Source: Irineochytrium annulatum (Eukaryota > Chytridiomycota > Chytridiomycetes > Chytridiales > Chytridiaceae). From it: 48,752 nucleotides of DNA. The stretch covers positions 1 to 48,752 of the forward strand of contig JADGJL010000070.1 in the NCBI GenBank assembly GCA_027600665.1, read 5' to 3'. Positions 21,536 to 31,413 of this stretch are shown one piece after another. How positions within the stretch are numbered: the first letter of the stretch is position 1; every line of letters begins with the position of its first letter. The position numbers were made by a program, and so were the translations under genes. The notes beneath the pieces were generated by a model, which was given only the letters and a program-made list of their open reading frames with translations, was not told where the DNA came from and searched no databases.

Positions 21536-22933
21536 ATGCTTCTTACTTCCATCAAGGTGAGCTATCTCCTTCTTGCGACGCGCTAGACTTCCATGCTAAT
21601 GCGGCATTTCCACCACTAACAGCCCAGCGATATTAACTGGCTACATGCCATCCTTCTCCTCGGCACGCCGCTGATTGCCGCGTACGGCGCTATGACCGTG
21701 ACGCTCACATGGAGAACGGCCATCCTGACGGTTGTTTGGTATTATTTCACTGGCTTCGGCATCACTGGTGGTAAGTTGAGGACGCCGCGTAATCGTTCTC
21801 GTTGGGCATTTTAACTCATCGTTCTTCAACAAAAAGGTAACCACCGCTACTGGGCCCACCGCTCCTACGAGGCCTCGCGCCCGTTTCAGTACGTCCTCAT
21901 GTTGGCTTCCTCCGGCGCGTTCGAGGGCTCCATCCGATGGTGGTGCCGTGACCACCGCGCTCACCACCGCTTCACCGACACGCCCAAGGACCCGTACGGC
22001 GCGCAGAACGGCCTCTGGTGGTCCCACATGGGCTGGATGCTCATGAAGCAGGACAAGAACGTGATCGGACGCGTCGACATCAGCGACCTCAACAAGGACC
22101 CGTTGATCGTCTGGCAGCACAAGAACTACCTTGCGTGAGTGTTCTCTTCTTCGTCCTGATCGCGTCTTCCTCGGTATGCTAATTACGCTTTTCATGCAAA
22201 CAGCGTCGCCTCCGTTATGGCCTTCCTCGTCCCGACCCTCATCGCCGGCCTCGGCTGGGGTGACTTCGCCGGCGGCTACTTCTACGCCGGCGTCATCCGC
22301 CTCGTCTTCCTCCACCACGCCACTTTCTGCGTTAACTCCCTCGCTCACTACCTCGGCGAGCACACCTTCGATGACCGCCGCACTCCCCGGGACCACTTCA
22401 TCACGGCCCTCGTCACCCTCGGTGAGGGTTACCACAACTTCCACCACGAGTTCCCCACGGACTACCGCAACGCCATCCAGTGGTGGCAGTACGACCCGAC
22501 CAAGTGGACCATCTGGGTCGCGAGCCTCTTCGGCCTCACGTACGGCCTCAAGCAGTTCCCGGACAACGAGATCCAGAAGGGTCGCGTGCAGATGCAGGAG
22601 AAGAAGATCGCCGAGGTCCGCAAGAAGCTCTCCTGGGGCGTCCCGCTCGAGTCGCTCCCCGTCAAGACCTTCGCCGAGGTGCAGCAGGAGATCAAGGAGG
22701 CCGGTCGCGCGCTCGTGATCGTCGAGGGCCTCGTCTACGACGTCACGGACTTCATGGACGACCACCCCGGCGGCCGCGGCTTCCTCCGCGCCGGTATCGG
22801 GAGGGACGTGACCAAGAGCTTCAACGGCGGGATCTACAACCACGCGAACGCGGCCAGGAACCTGATGTCGGGCATGCGGTGGGCGAAGCTGGCGGATGAG
22901 GTTCCGGACCACCTGACCTCGAAGGAGGAGTAG
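21536..22933 (+). CDS. OLE1: Stearoyl-CoA (acyl-CoA) delta-9 desaturase with C-terminal cytochrome b5 domain
   Basis: ER membrane enzyme that introduces the first double bond into palmitoyl- and stearoyl-CoA. Exons 21536-21556, 21623-21770, 21837-22134, 22204-22933 join in phase (398 aa). The 7-codon first exon (MLLTSIK) is placed by frame, ATG and splice sites. All three histidine boxes are visible: HRYWAH, HRAHH and HNFHH, plus [17 protein letters not shown]. Transmembrane segments flank them. The C-terminal cytochrome b5 domain carries the heme signature [10 protein letters not shown] and a second His in [11 protein letters not shown]. Yeast Ole1 is 510 aa; the shorter length here reflects a reduced N-terminus. 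Strong GC-ending codon bias suggests high expression. Confidence 0.95.
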
Positions 22934-23861
22934 ATTGGATGGGTTGTTGATATGCGCTGGTGAATATCTCACTCTCTATTCTCCTTACACGCATGGTTTC
23001 TTCTTTATCCTCTTGCCTCATAATTTCGATGCCTGTTGTTCTTCTCTCTGCACCTCTCACTCCCTCGGTTTTGGTGTCGACCAGTTTGTTAGTGCGCCTC
23101 TTCGTCTCAGCCTCCTTTCTCCAAGTTTATCCTTCCTTTCTCCCGGTTTTGGTAGTCTACCGGCTTTTTTAATTCACCGAGGTTTCTCTATCCATTTTTT
23201 TTTCTCTTTGATACGCTTGATATGAAATAGTCTAATTGTTGGGAGTTCGCTAAATTGTGGAAAGTTGTAGCATCTTAATAAAACCTAATGTCGCTTGATA
23301 TTGTTGCCTTCGGAGCTCATTCTTTTTCCTACTCGACCCCTCCTTCTAAGCGCCTGGAGTGCCTCTTTTTTTTCCGCGAGATGGAATTAAAGAAAGCAAA
23401 TGACATTGTTTAAGTTGCCAAGTGATTATGTTCTTTCAACAAAAACACCGAAGTTTAGAATTTACCAACATTAAAGCTGTAAGTTTTTGATAATTAACAA
23501 AGCCGGGGTGGGCATCGCGAGAAGCTTCCTGAAATGCGAAGTATGTTCGTTTACCGCCTTATTGATGCATCTGTCTCATCGCCGCCTCCACAACCTTGTT
23601 GAACACGTGCACTTATCTCAATGCATGCAGATGCCAACAAAGGAATATATTTGCGTGACGAAGCAACTAGTCTTCGAACAGCAAGCAACAAACAAAACCA
23701 CTCAGTAGTGAATTAAACTACGATACACTCGCGACTGTCAAGCGATCTACACCCATCTCCTGGTATTGTGCGCAACTCTCCAAACTGTCACCATCATCGT
23801 CCAACCCCGAGATCTCCCACCGCAACAAGCCGCCACCACCTATCAACCCATCCCCGCCCCT
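22934..23861. other. Convergent intergenic region between OLE1 and eIF3h
   Basis: About 930 bp between stops. The left part (22960-23220) is T/C-rich, a likely OLE1 3' UTR, with AATAAA at 23277-23282 as a probable poly(A) signal. The rest shows no gene. Confidence 0.45.
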
Positions 23862-25140
23862 TTAATTCAACCGCGCAAACGCCTTCGTCAAATACATCTT
23901 CGTGACGGCCGGCCCCGCAAACTGCGAGATCTGCCTCGAGTATGTGTCGATCTGGTTCGAGATAATGAGCGTCTCCAACCTGCTCGGCTCCGTCGACAGG
24001 ACCTTCGTGAGCGCTGGCGTGGGCGCCATGATGTCTTCCTCCGTATACAGCGGCTCCATCCCGCTCGCGGCCCTCGATGCGTTCTCCTGCCTCTTCTTCG
24101 CGGCCGCGATGGAGGACCGTTGCTGCTCCTTCTGCAGGGAGCGGTGCCAGCCCTGCCACCGCCACTGCTCCTGCCCGTGCTCCTCCACCGTCTCGCCCAG
24201 GTACTCGAGGTGCCGCTCCAGGTAGGAGTCGGCCCCGAGCTCAAGCGCGTCAAAGTTCGGCGCAAGAGGGGAGAAGCCGGCGGGAGGGGGTTTGATGGCG
24301 CTGTCCGGGTTCGAGGGGATAACGGAGGCCATGACGTCCTCGTCGAGCTGGTGCAGAAGGGCGTTGAGGAGGTGCGAGTTCCTGATGCGGACGGGGATGT
24401 TCTCAAAGATGCCCTGAGGCGTAAGCTTGTTCGCGTGCAGGTTTTCCATGGTGAACTTTCGGTCCTTAAAGAGGGTCATAAACGTGTCCGACAGCCTCAA
24501 GGCGCGCAGGCTCATGTTCCCCTGCTGCGTGCGCGTGGGGTCGAAGACGATGAGCACGCTCTGGGCGTAGACCTTTTGGTAGCTGTGCTGGTTCTCAATG
24601 ATAGTCTGGTTCCAAAAAGAGCCGAGGTGGGTGGAGACGTAGAGGCCGACGGAAGAGGCATCAAAGTTGAGACGGCGGAGGCAGCGGAGCATGCGGAGCT
24701 GGTATTCGGCGCCGTCGATCTCGTCCGAGTTGTTGCCAGTAGACGGCATGCCGTCGTTGTCGCCGTCTGTGGATTTGGAGGTGACGGGGAAGCAGTTTGT
24801 GACATCCAAGACGCCCGCGACGTCCACGCCGAGGAGCTGGCCGTATGCGGTGACCGGGTGGTTATCTCTGTCAGAAAAATTAGCACGAAAAAATCAGGAT
24901 AAATCCTCCTGTTCACCGAGAATCCAAAAAAGCCAACCTGCAATGCTTAATGATCTTCATCACCACGAGCGCATCCAGCACGACCTCCGTCAGCGGTTTC
25001 GAGACCAGGTGGGCCGGGTCGATCCCGTCCAGGTTCACGGTGTATTCGGCCAACGGGTCGCGGACCACCGCCTTCTTCACCTCCGGCTGGACGGCCTGCG
25101 CGGAGTTTGCGGTCGATATGATCTTTGCGAGAGTCGCCAT
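23862..25140 (-). CDS. Eukaryotic translation initiation factor 3 subunit H (MPN domain)
   Basis: Subunit of the eIF3 complex that binds the 40S subunit during initiation. Exons 25140-24938 and 24867-23862 join in frame (IKHC-RDNHPVTAYGQLLG), 402 aa (human 352). The MPN domain is about residues 40-180: LDALVVMKIIKHCR, GQLLGVDVAGVLDVTNCFP, VGLYVSTHLGSFWNQ, VLIVFDPTRTQQG. It has no JAMM metal-ligand His pair, as expected for the inactive MPN of eIF3h. LTPQGIFENIPVRIRNSHLL is a diagnostic eIF3h segment. The C-terminal helices include LERHLEYLGETVEE and QWRWQGWHRSLQKEQQ. The start ATG lies only 70 bp from the divergent SerRS start. Confidence 0.93.
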
Positions 25141-25210
25141 GATTGCAATCGAGTTGAATGGAAGTCGCTAACTTCCTGAGAAAAAGAGGCTTGGGCGAAA
25201 TCTGTTGGCA
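25141..25210. promoter_or_regulatory. 70-bp bidirectional promoter, eIF3h / mitochondrial SerRS
   Basis: The whole space between two divergent ATGs is 70 bp, so it must hold both 5' UTRs and promoter elements, or these overlap coding sequence. A perfect 10-bp palindrome, GATTGCAATC, occupies 25141-25150 directly beside the eIF3h ATG. Function is inferred. Confidence 0.5.
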
Positions 25211-26947
25211 ATGTCAAAGGTCACTCGGACCATTTCGCGATACTTCACCCGACATGCTTCCTCTGCAACATCCCCGAAGACCGAGCTATCAAAAGCTGGC
25301 AGCAGTGCTCCTCCCTTCGGAGAATCCCCGCATCATGCCGGAATCCAGCGACTCTTCCACCCGCACTTAAACTACCGCTCCATGCGTGACAACGTCGCCT
25401 CCATCGAGCAGAACATCAAAAACCGCGGCATAACGACCGCGGACGCACGGAAAGTTGCCACGCTGTACGACGAATTCGTCGCGCTGGACTTTAAGGTCTC
25501 CGATACGCGTCGGAGGCGGAACGAGATCGCGAGCGAGATGGGGGCCGTCCAGACCGAGATGAAGAAGCGGAAAAAGGCCAAGAGCGGCACGGTGGATCTG
25601 GACGCGAGGAAGGCCGCGTTGATTGATGAGGGGAAGAACCTGAAGTCGACACTGCACGCGGAGGAGAGCGCGCTGTCGGACCTGCAGTCGCGGTTGTTCG
25701 AAGAAGCGCGACATCTCCCCAACGACACAGCGCCCGATGTCCCAATCGGTCCCGAATCCAACGCATACCATCTCTACACGGTCGGCGCGCCGCGCTCGAA
25801 CGAGGAATCGACCACCAATGGCGACGCATGGAGGCTGAGAGACCACCTCGACCTCTGCCGCATGCACTCCCTTGCGGACTTTGATCGCAGCGGCAAAGTC
25901 TCCGGAACGGGGTTTTACTACCTTAAGAACGCGGGCTGCTTGCTCGAGCTCGCGCTGCAGCGGTACGCGATGGACCGGTGCATCGCTCGAGGGTTCACGC
26001 CCGTCTGCGTGCCCGACGTGATACGGCATGAGGTTCTGGACGCGTGCGGGTTCAGCCCGAGGTCCGGTGACCCGCAGACGTACTTTCTTAGCTCGTCGAC
26101 TCTGGAGGATCAGACGTCCAAGACCGGCAAGCTATGCTTATCTGCAACGGCGGAATTCCCGCTGGCGGCGATGTACGCGAACGAGGTGCTGAAGAGCGCG
26201 GAGATGCCCGTGCGGATGGTGGGGTTGGGCAGGGCGTTTCGGGCGGAAGGGTTAGCCGGCGCCGTGAACCGGGGTTTGTACAGGGTGCATCAGTTCTCCA
26301 AGGTGGAGATGTTTGCTTTGACAGAAAAGGGTAAATCGGACGCAATGCTGGAGGAGTTTAAGGCAATCCAGGAGGAAATCTTCAAGGATCTGGGGTTGTG
26401 TTTTAGGTACGGTTCTTTGTCTAGAAGGGGTGTTCATTCGATCGTATTGATATGGTGTGGTGTGATAGGATACTCAACATGCCGACGGAGGAGCTTGGAG
26501 CACCGGCGTATAAGAAGTACGACATGGAGGCATGGATGCCTGGCCGCGAGGCTTGGGGAGAGGTATTCAATAATGGGCTCTGCTTGCGCCACCTTATCAT
26601 CTTTTTAGATCTCTAGCTCCTCCAACTGCACCGACTATCAATCCCGCCGCCTCAACATCCGCTACCGGACCCAAAAGTCGCGCGACGACACCACGCACTT
26701 TGCGGAGGAGCAGCATGACGAGAGCGGCAACAACGCCGGCCTGATGGATTTTGCTCACACCCTCAACGGTACGGCGGCGGCGATACCGCGGCTGATTATT
26801 TCCTTGCTCGAGACGTACCAACTGCAAAACGGGGACGTCATGATACCCAAACCGCTGCGTCCGTATTTTCTAGGCGATCACGTAGACAAAATCACCCCGG
26901 GGATGTGGTTGCTGCCGAAAGGGTTTGAGGAAAGGAAGTTGAATTGA
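25211..26947 (+). CDS. Seryl-tRNA synthetase, probably mitochondrial
   Basis: Charges tRNA-Ser. Exons 25211-26406, 26469-26562, 26609-26947 join in frame (542 aa). The N-terminus is basic and Ser/Thr-rich ([18 protein letters not shown]), like a mitochondrial presequence. SerRS N-terminal coiled-coil arm: about residues 60-160 ([20 protein letters not shown]). Class II motifs: motif 2 [20 protein letters not shown] then HQFSKVEMF; the serine/tRNA loop [19 protein letters not shown] joined to [19 protein letters not shown]; motif 3 [19 protein letters not shown]. The ATG at 25211 is preceded by an in-frame TTG two codons upstream, which I ignored. Mitochondrial location is inferred from the presequence; no cytosolic paralogue is in the window. 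Confidence 0.93.
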
Positions 26948-27083
26948 ATGGGGAGGTTCCCGACAATCGTATCTTTTATTTGAGTAGGCGGTGCTCGGTG
27001 CTTATCACCATATTTGCAGGATCAAACATTTAAAATTAAAACGTCTACATGGTCATTGCTGTAATTGTATTTTTTTTATTAAA

Positions 27084-28206
27084 TTACGTAACGGTCTTGC
27101 GCTCGATCTTCCCGGCCACCAGCCAGTTCGACTCCGGGTCCGTGAGGTCCCGCTCCATCACGACGTATTCCGTCTCCTGCTTGAAGTTGTCCGGGTCCCC
27201 ACCGACGAGCTTGTCGCCCGCAAAAACCGCGACGGACTTTAGGCAAATTCATTAGCACATGAGCAGTTTACGGTTGAGGACAGCAATCACCTGCTGTGAC
27301 ATAACCCGCACCGTAAGCTGTGTGAGCAATTTGTCCTTAACTTCCCCCTTTGGCGCCTGCATAGTCATCACGACGCCGTGCACGACGTGGGCCTTCGGCG
27401 GCTCTTTCAACTTCCACTCGACACGCCCAATTTTCCGAATCTTTTTGATTTCCGCGTTGAGGACCTAGGAACCGGCACAGGTAAACTCGAGTGCATGCCA
27501 GACGCTTCCAAGCTGGAACACTTACGATTCGCATCCCGTCCGTCGTGCAATTTGAAAGCGTCTCATAGTCACCACTAAAGAAAATGTCAGTACTTTTCAA
27601 AGAGCCATAAAAGCCTACGTCGCCAGCGCCTTGTTCATCTTCATATACACGCCGGCCAGTTCGTTTGAGAGGCCGAAGATCTTAATCTTGACGTCCTTTG
27701 CGAACTTAATCTTGTAGTATCTACCTGACATACGCGGTTATTCCAACATGGCGCCACTCAGTGAACCGAGTAAGAAAATACTTACGCCTGAAAAGTCCGC
27801 AGCATCTTGGTTATCCGGAGCCATAGCGCCGACCGACCCTTAGGGGTGAAGCGGGACATGAACGTCGGGAATGTGGGGGGGATGTATTTGTCTGAACACA
27901 AGTAAGCATTTTCTTTTTAAGCCACCTCCAGGACTTGCTTACCGACGATGTTCATGCTGATTGGTCGTCCCGTCATGACTCTCTGTGATGTCGCGGTCGC
28001 ATATTGGCGCTGGAGACACGCGGCCGTCATCCAACCCGCTATAAATGAGTGACACGTCAGAATCCCTCCACAACGAGGAAACTGAAAGAAAGCACGCGAT
28101 ATTCACCCGACAACCCCGCGGGCCGAATATGCCCCCACTCCGCGCCCCGATTTGTGGCAAACGCCAGCCCTCTCACCCCCGTCAGTCCAGTCAACCGAAC
28201 GCTCAT
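27084..28206 (-). CDS. Mitochondrial ribosomal protein mL45 / Mba1-like (Tim44-like domain)
   Basis: Large-subunit mitoribosome protein that tethers the ribosome near the inner-membrane insertion machinery (known for mL45 and yeast Mba1). Exons: 28206-28107, 28038-27943, 27891-27786, 27724-27619, 27574-27526, 27464-27291, 27236-27084. The presequence-like N-terminus is MSVRLTGLTGVRGLAFATNR. Family-like segments are YIPPTFPTFMSRFTPKG, MNKALATGDYETLSN, VEWKLKEPPKAHVVHGVV, VRVMSQQ and EYVVMERDLTDPESNWLVAG. Six junctions were examined; five close in phase. The exon 3/4 junction (donor 27785, acceptor 27725) is off by one base, so either a non-canonical site is used or one base is wrong. Convergent with SerRS, divergent from bL32m. 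Confidence 0.8.
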
Positions 28207-28291
28207 TGATGATGGATGGGTTTGACAAGCCTGCAAATGGAAGTGACAAATAGCAGATCGCGGAAAGTTTTTGACAACCATCTGGAGAGCA
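28207..28291. promoter_or_regulatory. 85-bp bidirectional promoter, mL45 / bL32m
   Basis: 85 bp separate the two start codons. Both genes encode large-subunit mitoribosomal proteins, so a shared promoter would coordinate them. No TATA box is seen. Confidence 0.5.
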
Positions 28292-28628
28292 ATGAGCATC
28301 AGCATATCAGCACGAACGCTCCTTGGCGGCCTAACGGGCGCGCTGCCGCCGCTGCCATCGCTGCCGAGTTTGTTCCCGCGAATACTTCCCCCTTTGTCCT
28401 GGATCCCGACCATCTTGTGGGCCGCGCCGAAGAAGAAGACGACCCATCGGAAAAAGGTTCTTGGCAGCTCGCGTTAATTGCGAGGAAACATTATTTAACG
28501 TGATCGTTTGCATACAGAGATTACGCATGATCTCGAAGTGGTTGCGACCGCTGCAAAATCTCCGGCCTTGCCCGTTTTGCGGGAGGACGCAGATGCGGCA
28601 TCACATCTGCAAACATTGCTTATCGTAA
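28292..28628 (+). CDS. MRPL32: Mitochondrial ribosomal protein bL32m
   Basis: Two exons, 28292-28456 and 28518-28628, joined by a 61-nt intron (91 aa). The presequence is Leu/Pro/Ser-rich (ISARTLLGGLTGALPP). The mature N-terminus WAAPKKKTTHRKK joins RLRMISKWLRPLQNL exactly as in bL32. A zinc-binding motif follows: CPFCGRTQMRHHICKHCLS, with two CxxC pairs. In yeast the presequence of MrpL32 is cut by the m-AAA protease (known of the family). The second exon is too short to be noticed alone; the splice and zinc motif make it convincing. An alternative Met lies seven codons upstream (28271). Confidence 0.92.
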
Positions 28629-29037
28629 TGGCGCTTTGATCTTTGTACTATCCGCGCTCTTCGCTCGTTTTAATCTTCCGGCTCTTTTGCAGGGACGTAC
28701 GGAAGTCGAAGCTTATCCCATGAACTGCGTCGACGGTACCGGCTTTTACACATTATAACACGCATTGCTGTTACTGAGTGATAAAGGAGCCCCGGGAATT
28801 AACATGGGGCATCTTGGTCGTTCGAAAGTATTGGATGATGGGTCGTGGCAAATGCGACACGCAGTGTTTTAAGAGGAGTTTCCTACATCACATTCGCATT
28901 ACACAAGCGAACTCCTAGTCCCGTTTGTAAAACTAGAAGAGACAACTTTTGACATGTTTTTGAAAAAATGAACAACTGGCACAGTAATCACAACAACCGG
29001 GTATTATTTTGTCCAAATCGTAACTGTAGGGCTATCT
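28629..29037. other. Convergent spacer between bL32m and phenylalanine hydroxylase
   Basis: About 410 bp between stop codons, AT-rich toward the right. No gene seen; presumably both 3' UTRs. Confidence 0.4.
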
Positions 29038-31138
29038 TTACATAACCTTATCAATAGCCGTCGTCAACCTCGCAAGGTCACCCCTAATAAGGTTGGCGTA
29101 ACGCGTGATCTTGTCCTTATTGTCCAAGAGCTCGATACTTTGCGTCAAAGCGTTGTGCCGCGGGATAAACGGCCGCTTGAGCCCGATGGCAAACTCCTTC
29201 ACCTTCTCCTTCATGTCGGCAAAGGACTCCGCGACGAAGTACAGAGGTTGGTATGACGTGATGCTTTGGCAGAGCTTTTAGTAAGGCAGACGCAGTTCTC
29301 TACCTAAGGACTTACGGATACTCGGTAACTGCCGTGACTGCCGGGTCAAAAGGCAAGGTCTTTGGCTCCCCCGATAAGCAGTACTCAAGTTCCCCAAAAG
29401 ACGAAAGGAGTCCCGCCCCGAACGCCTTCAGCTTATCACCCTCCTTACAAAGCCCAAACTCCACCGTGAACCAATAGATCTACAAAAAAAAAAAAAAAAA
29501 AAAAAANNNNNNNNNNAAAATCAGCAACTGATATTCCGATGCAAAGCACTAACCGTCGCCAACTTCTCCAAATCCGCATCCGAGGCACCCAAACTCGCCA
29601 ACCCAATCTCCTGTGAGAAGTCGGCGAAATCTATCTACGGCGTCAGAAACTATTACAAGCGTATCCTCCCGTACCTGGATCGGCGTACAAAGGCACATGT
29701 CCCAGAAGCTCATGGCACACGTCCGGCTCGGGCGTGTATAACGGCATAGAATGGTGTCGGATGTACTGCGTAGAATGGAAGACGCGGAACGCGAGGCCGT
29801 TCAGGAAGTCGCGGGAGGAGAGGAGGCCCATGACGGGTCGGATGGACCAGCCCGTGCAATCTAATGACGGGTATTTAAGCACGGTGCGACGAAGGCTTTC
29901 CACCCGTACCTTTCAGAAACCGCGACACGTCCTCCAGCTGCGGGATGTTGTCTTCCGTGTATCCGCAGTTCTGGATGAGGAGCTACGACGGCCAGTCAGA
30001 AACATTTCACGCCAGCAGCACGGGTCAAATCTCCTTACCGGAAACACGTACTGATGCTCCTTGCAGGCGTGCGTCGGGAATAGCTTCTTCAGCTTGTTAA
30101 AGACCGTGCCCCACGTCTGGATCTCAGTCGGTGTGTAGTCGATGCGCGGGAGGATTTGGCCGCTAGTGAGGAGTTAGGCATCACGCAAGGGAACAAAAGA
30201 TGGCGAAAACGTACTGTCGGTAGGTCTTTGCGATTGTGGTGATTTCTTCCCTTCGTGCCCGATAATTTTTGTCCAGGAAGCCGGGATGATCGGAGTCGAG
30301 CTCCTATACTACCATCAGATAACGATTCTATAAACCCCGTGTGTTTGTCCTCACCTGGCCGTACGAGAGGACCTTCTCCGCAAACGAGTCCAGATCCGAA
30401 ATCTTACGCGGGAACCACGGCGTGTTCTCCTTCCCTGCATACCACGTTAGCCCCATAAATCTCCCCGTTCAACAAAACTAACCAACTTCCGAATGATCCC
30501 CACTGACCACCGTGCACTCGCTGACAAACATTCGCACGCGGTCCACAGCCGCGTTAATGTGGTCCATGTCCTTAGCGTTGAAGTCGATGAAGAAGTCGTA
30601 GTATCCCTTCGTCTTCGACGGCCTGGACTCGATCCGAGTCAGGGAGATGTTAAGAAGACGGATCAAGCCCAGGAGGTCGTCGAGTGCGCCGACCTTGTCC
30701 TTGATGGTGATGCTGTCAAGCACGTCAGCTTCGACCGGAACACGCCTAATTACAACCGAAAGATGTCAGCGAGACTTACTAGAGCGTCGTCTGCACAGGC
30801 GGGTTGGGATGCTCGGGCCCGGAGCCCGTGTGAACGGGCGCGAAGCCCGTGGCGGACGAGAACTTGGCCGCGCCTGGCGGAATCACGCTCGAGGCGCTCT
30901 GCAGTGCCGCTGCAGAGGTTGCATGGAAGCGAGCGCTGGCCGAGAACAGCGACCCGCATGCGGCCAGTGGGGAGCTGGCTGGCCTGTGGCGCAACCGGGG
31001 CGTGGGGCTTGCCGGGGTTGAGGAGACGCTGCGGTGGGAGATGGACGGCTGGCAGGCGGCTGCTGCGGAGCGGGAGGCCAGCGTGGCCGGCGCATGGGCC
31101 ATAAGGGGCCGCGAGGCGAGCATGGACGGGACCTTCAT
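29038..31138 (-). CDS. Phenylalanine 4-hydroxylase (biopterin-dependent aromatic amino acid hydroxylase) with ACT domain
   Basis: Hydroxylates phenylalanine to tyrosine using tetrahydrobiopterin, O2 and Fe(II). Ten exons: 31138-30780, 30712-30483, 30434-30355, 30303-30215, 30162-30039, 29982-29910, 29860-29675, 29630-29554, 29479-29316, 29263-29038; all joins are in phase, 535 aa. Domains: about 120 residues rich in Ala/Ser/Arg, ending RFHATSAA, look like a mitochondrial presequence; then an ACT domain ([35 protein letters not shown]); then the catalytic domain with iron-ligand motif [28 protein letters not shown] (Glu ligand), [17 protein letters not shown] and [12 protein letters not shown]. 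The terminal helix (LRPFIPRH.. to DKVM) follows. The alternative start at 31123 is possible. The intron at 29480-29553 contains a poly-A tract and a gap. Confidence 0.93.
29484..29516. other. Assembly gap: A23 homopolymer followed by 10 N
   Basis: A run of 23 A (29484-29506) followed by 10 N (29507-29516) inside an intron of the hydroxylase gene. On the coding strand it forms the poly-T tract just before a TAG acceptor. True length is unknown. The coding exons on both sides are unaffected. Confidence 0.95.
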
Positions 31139-31413
31139 GGTGAGTGTATGGAGGATCGCGAGGTTGGGCGTGAGCGTGTCTTTTCCGTCGAAATCGCGGA
31201 GTCCTTCAGATGAGATCAACACAAGAAAGGACGACCAGAGGAAACATTGCAACAGCATTGATGAAAAAAAGTCATCTCCTTTGTAAAGAGAAGAAGATGA
31301 GACGAAAGAAGAAGTAGAAAACAATCACAACAGGGCGTATATTTCTTCTGCTATGCCAACAACATACACAAATAACGTATGGAATATGTTAAACAGCGCT
31401 CGTTGCCGTAAGC

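Noticed and set aside
21641..22972. 443-codon open frame antisense to OLE1
   Set aside because: Shadow of the highly codon-biased desaturase exons; the plus strand has three histidine boxes and cytochrome b5, the antisense has no domain.
23766..24902. 378-codon plus-strand frame opposite eIF3h
   Set aside because: Arg/Val-rich shadow of the eIF3h exon; the minus strand shows the MPN domain.
30493..31286. Plus-strand frames opposite the hydroxylase 5' exons
   Set aside because: Ala/Arg-rich shadows; the minus strand splices cleanly to an ACT domain.
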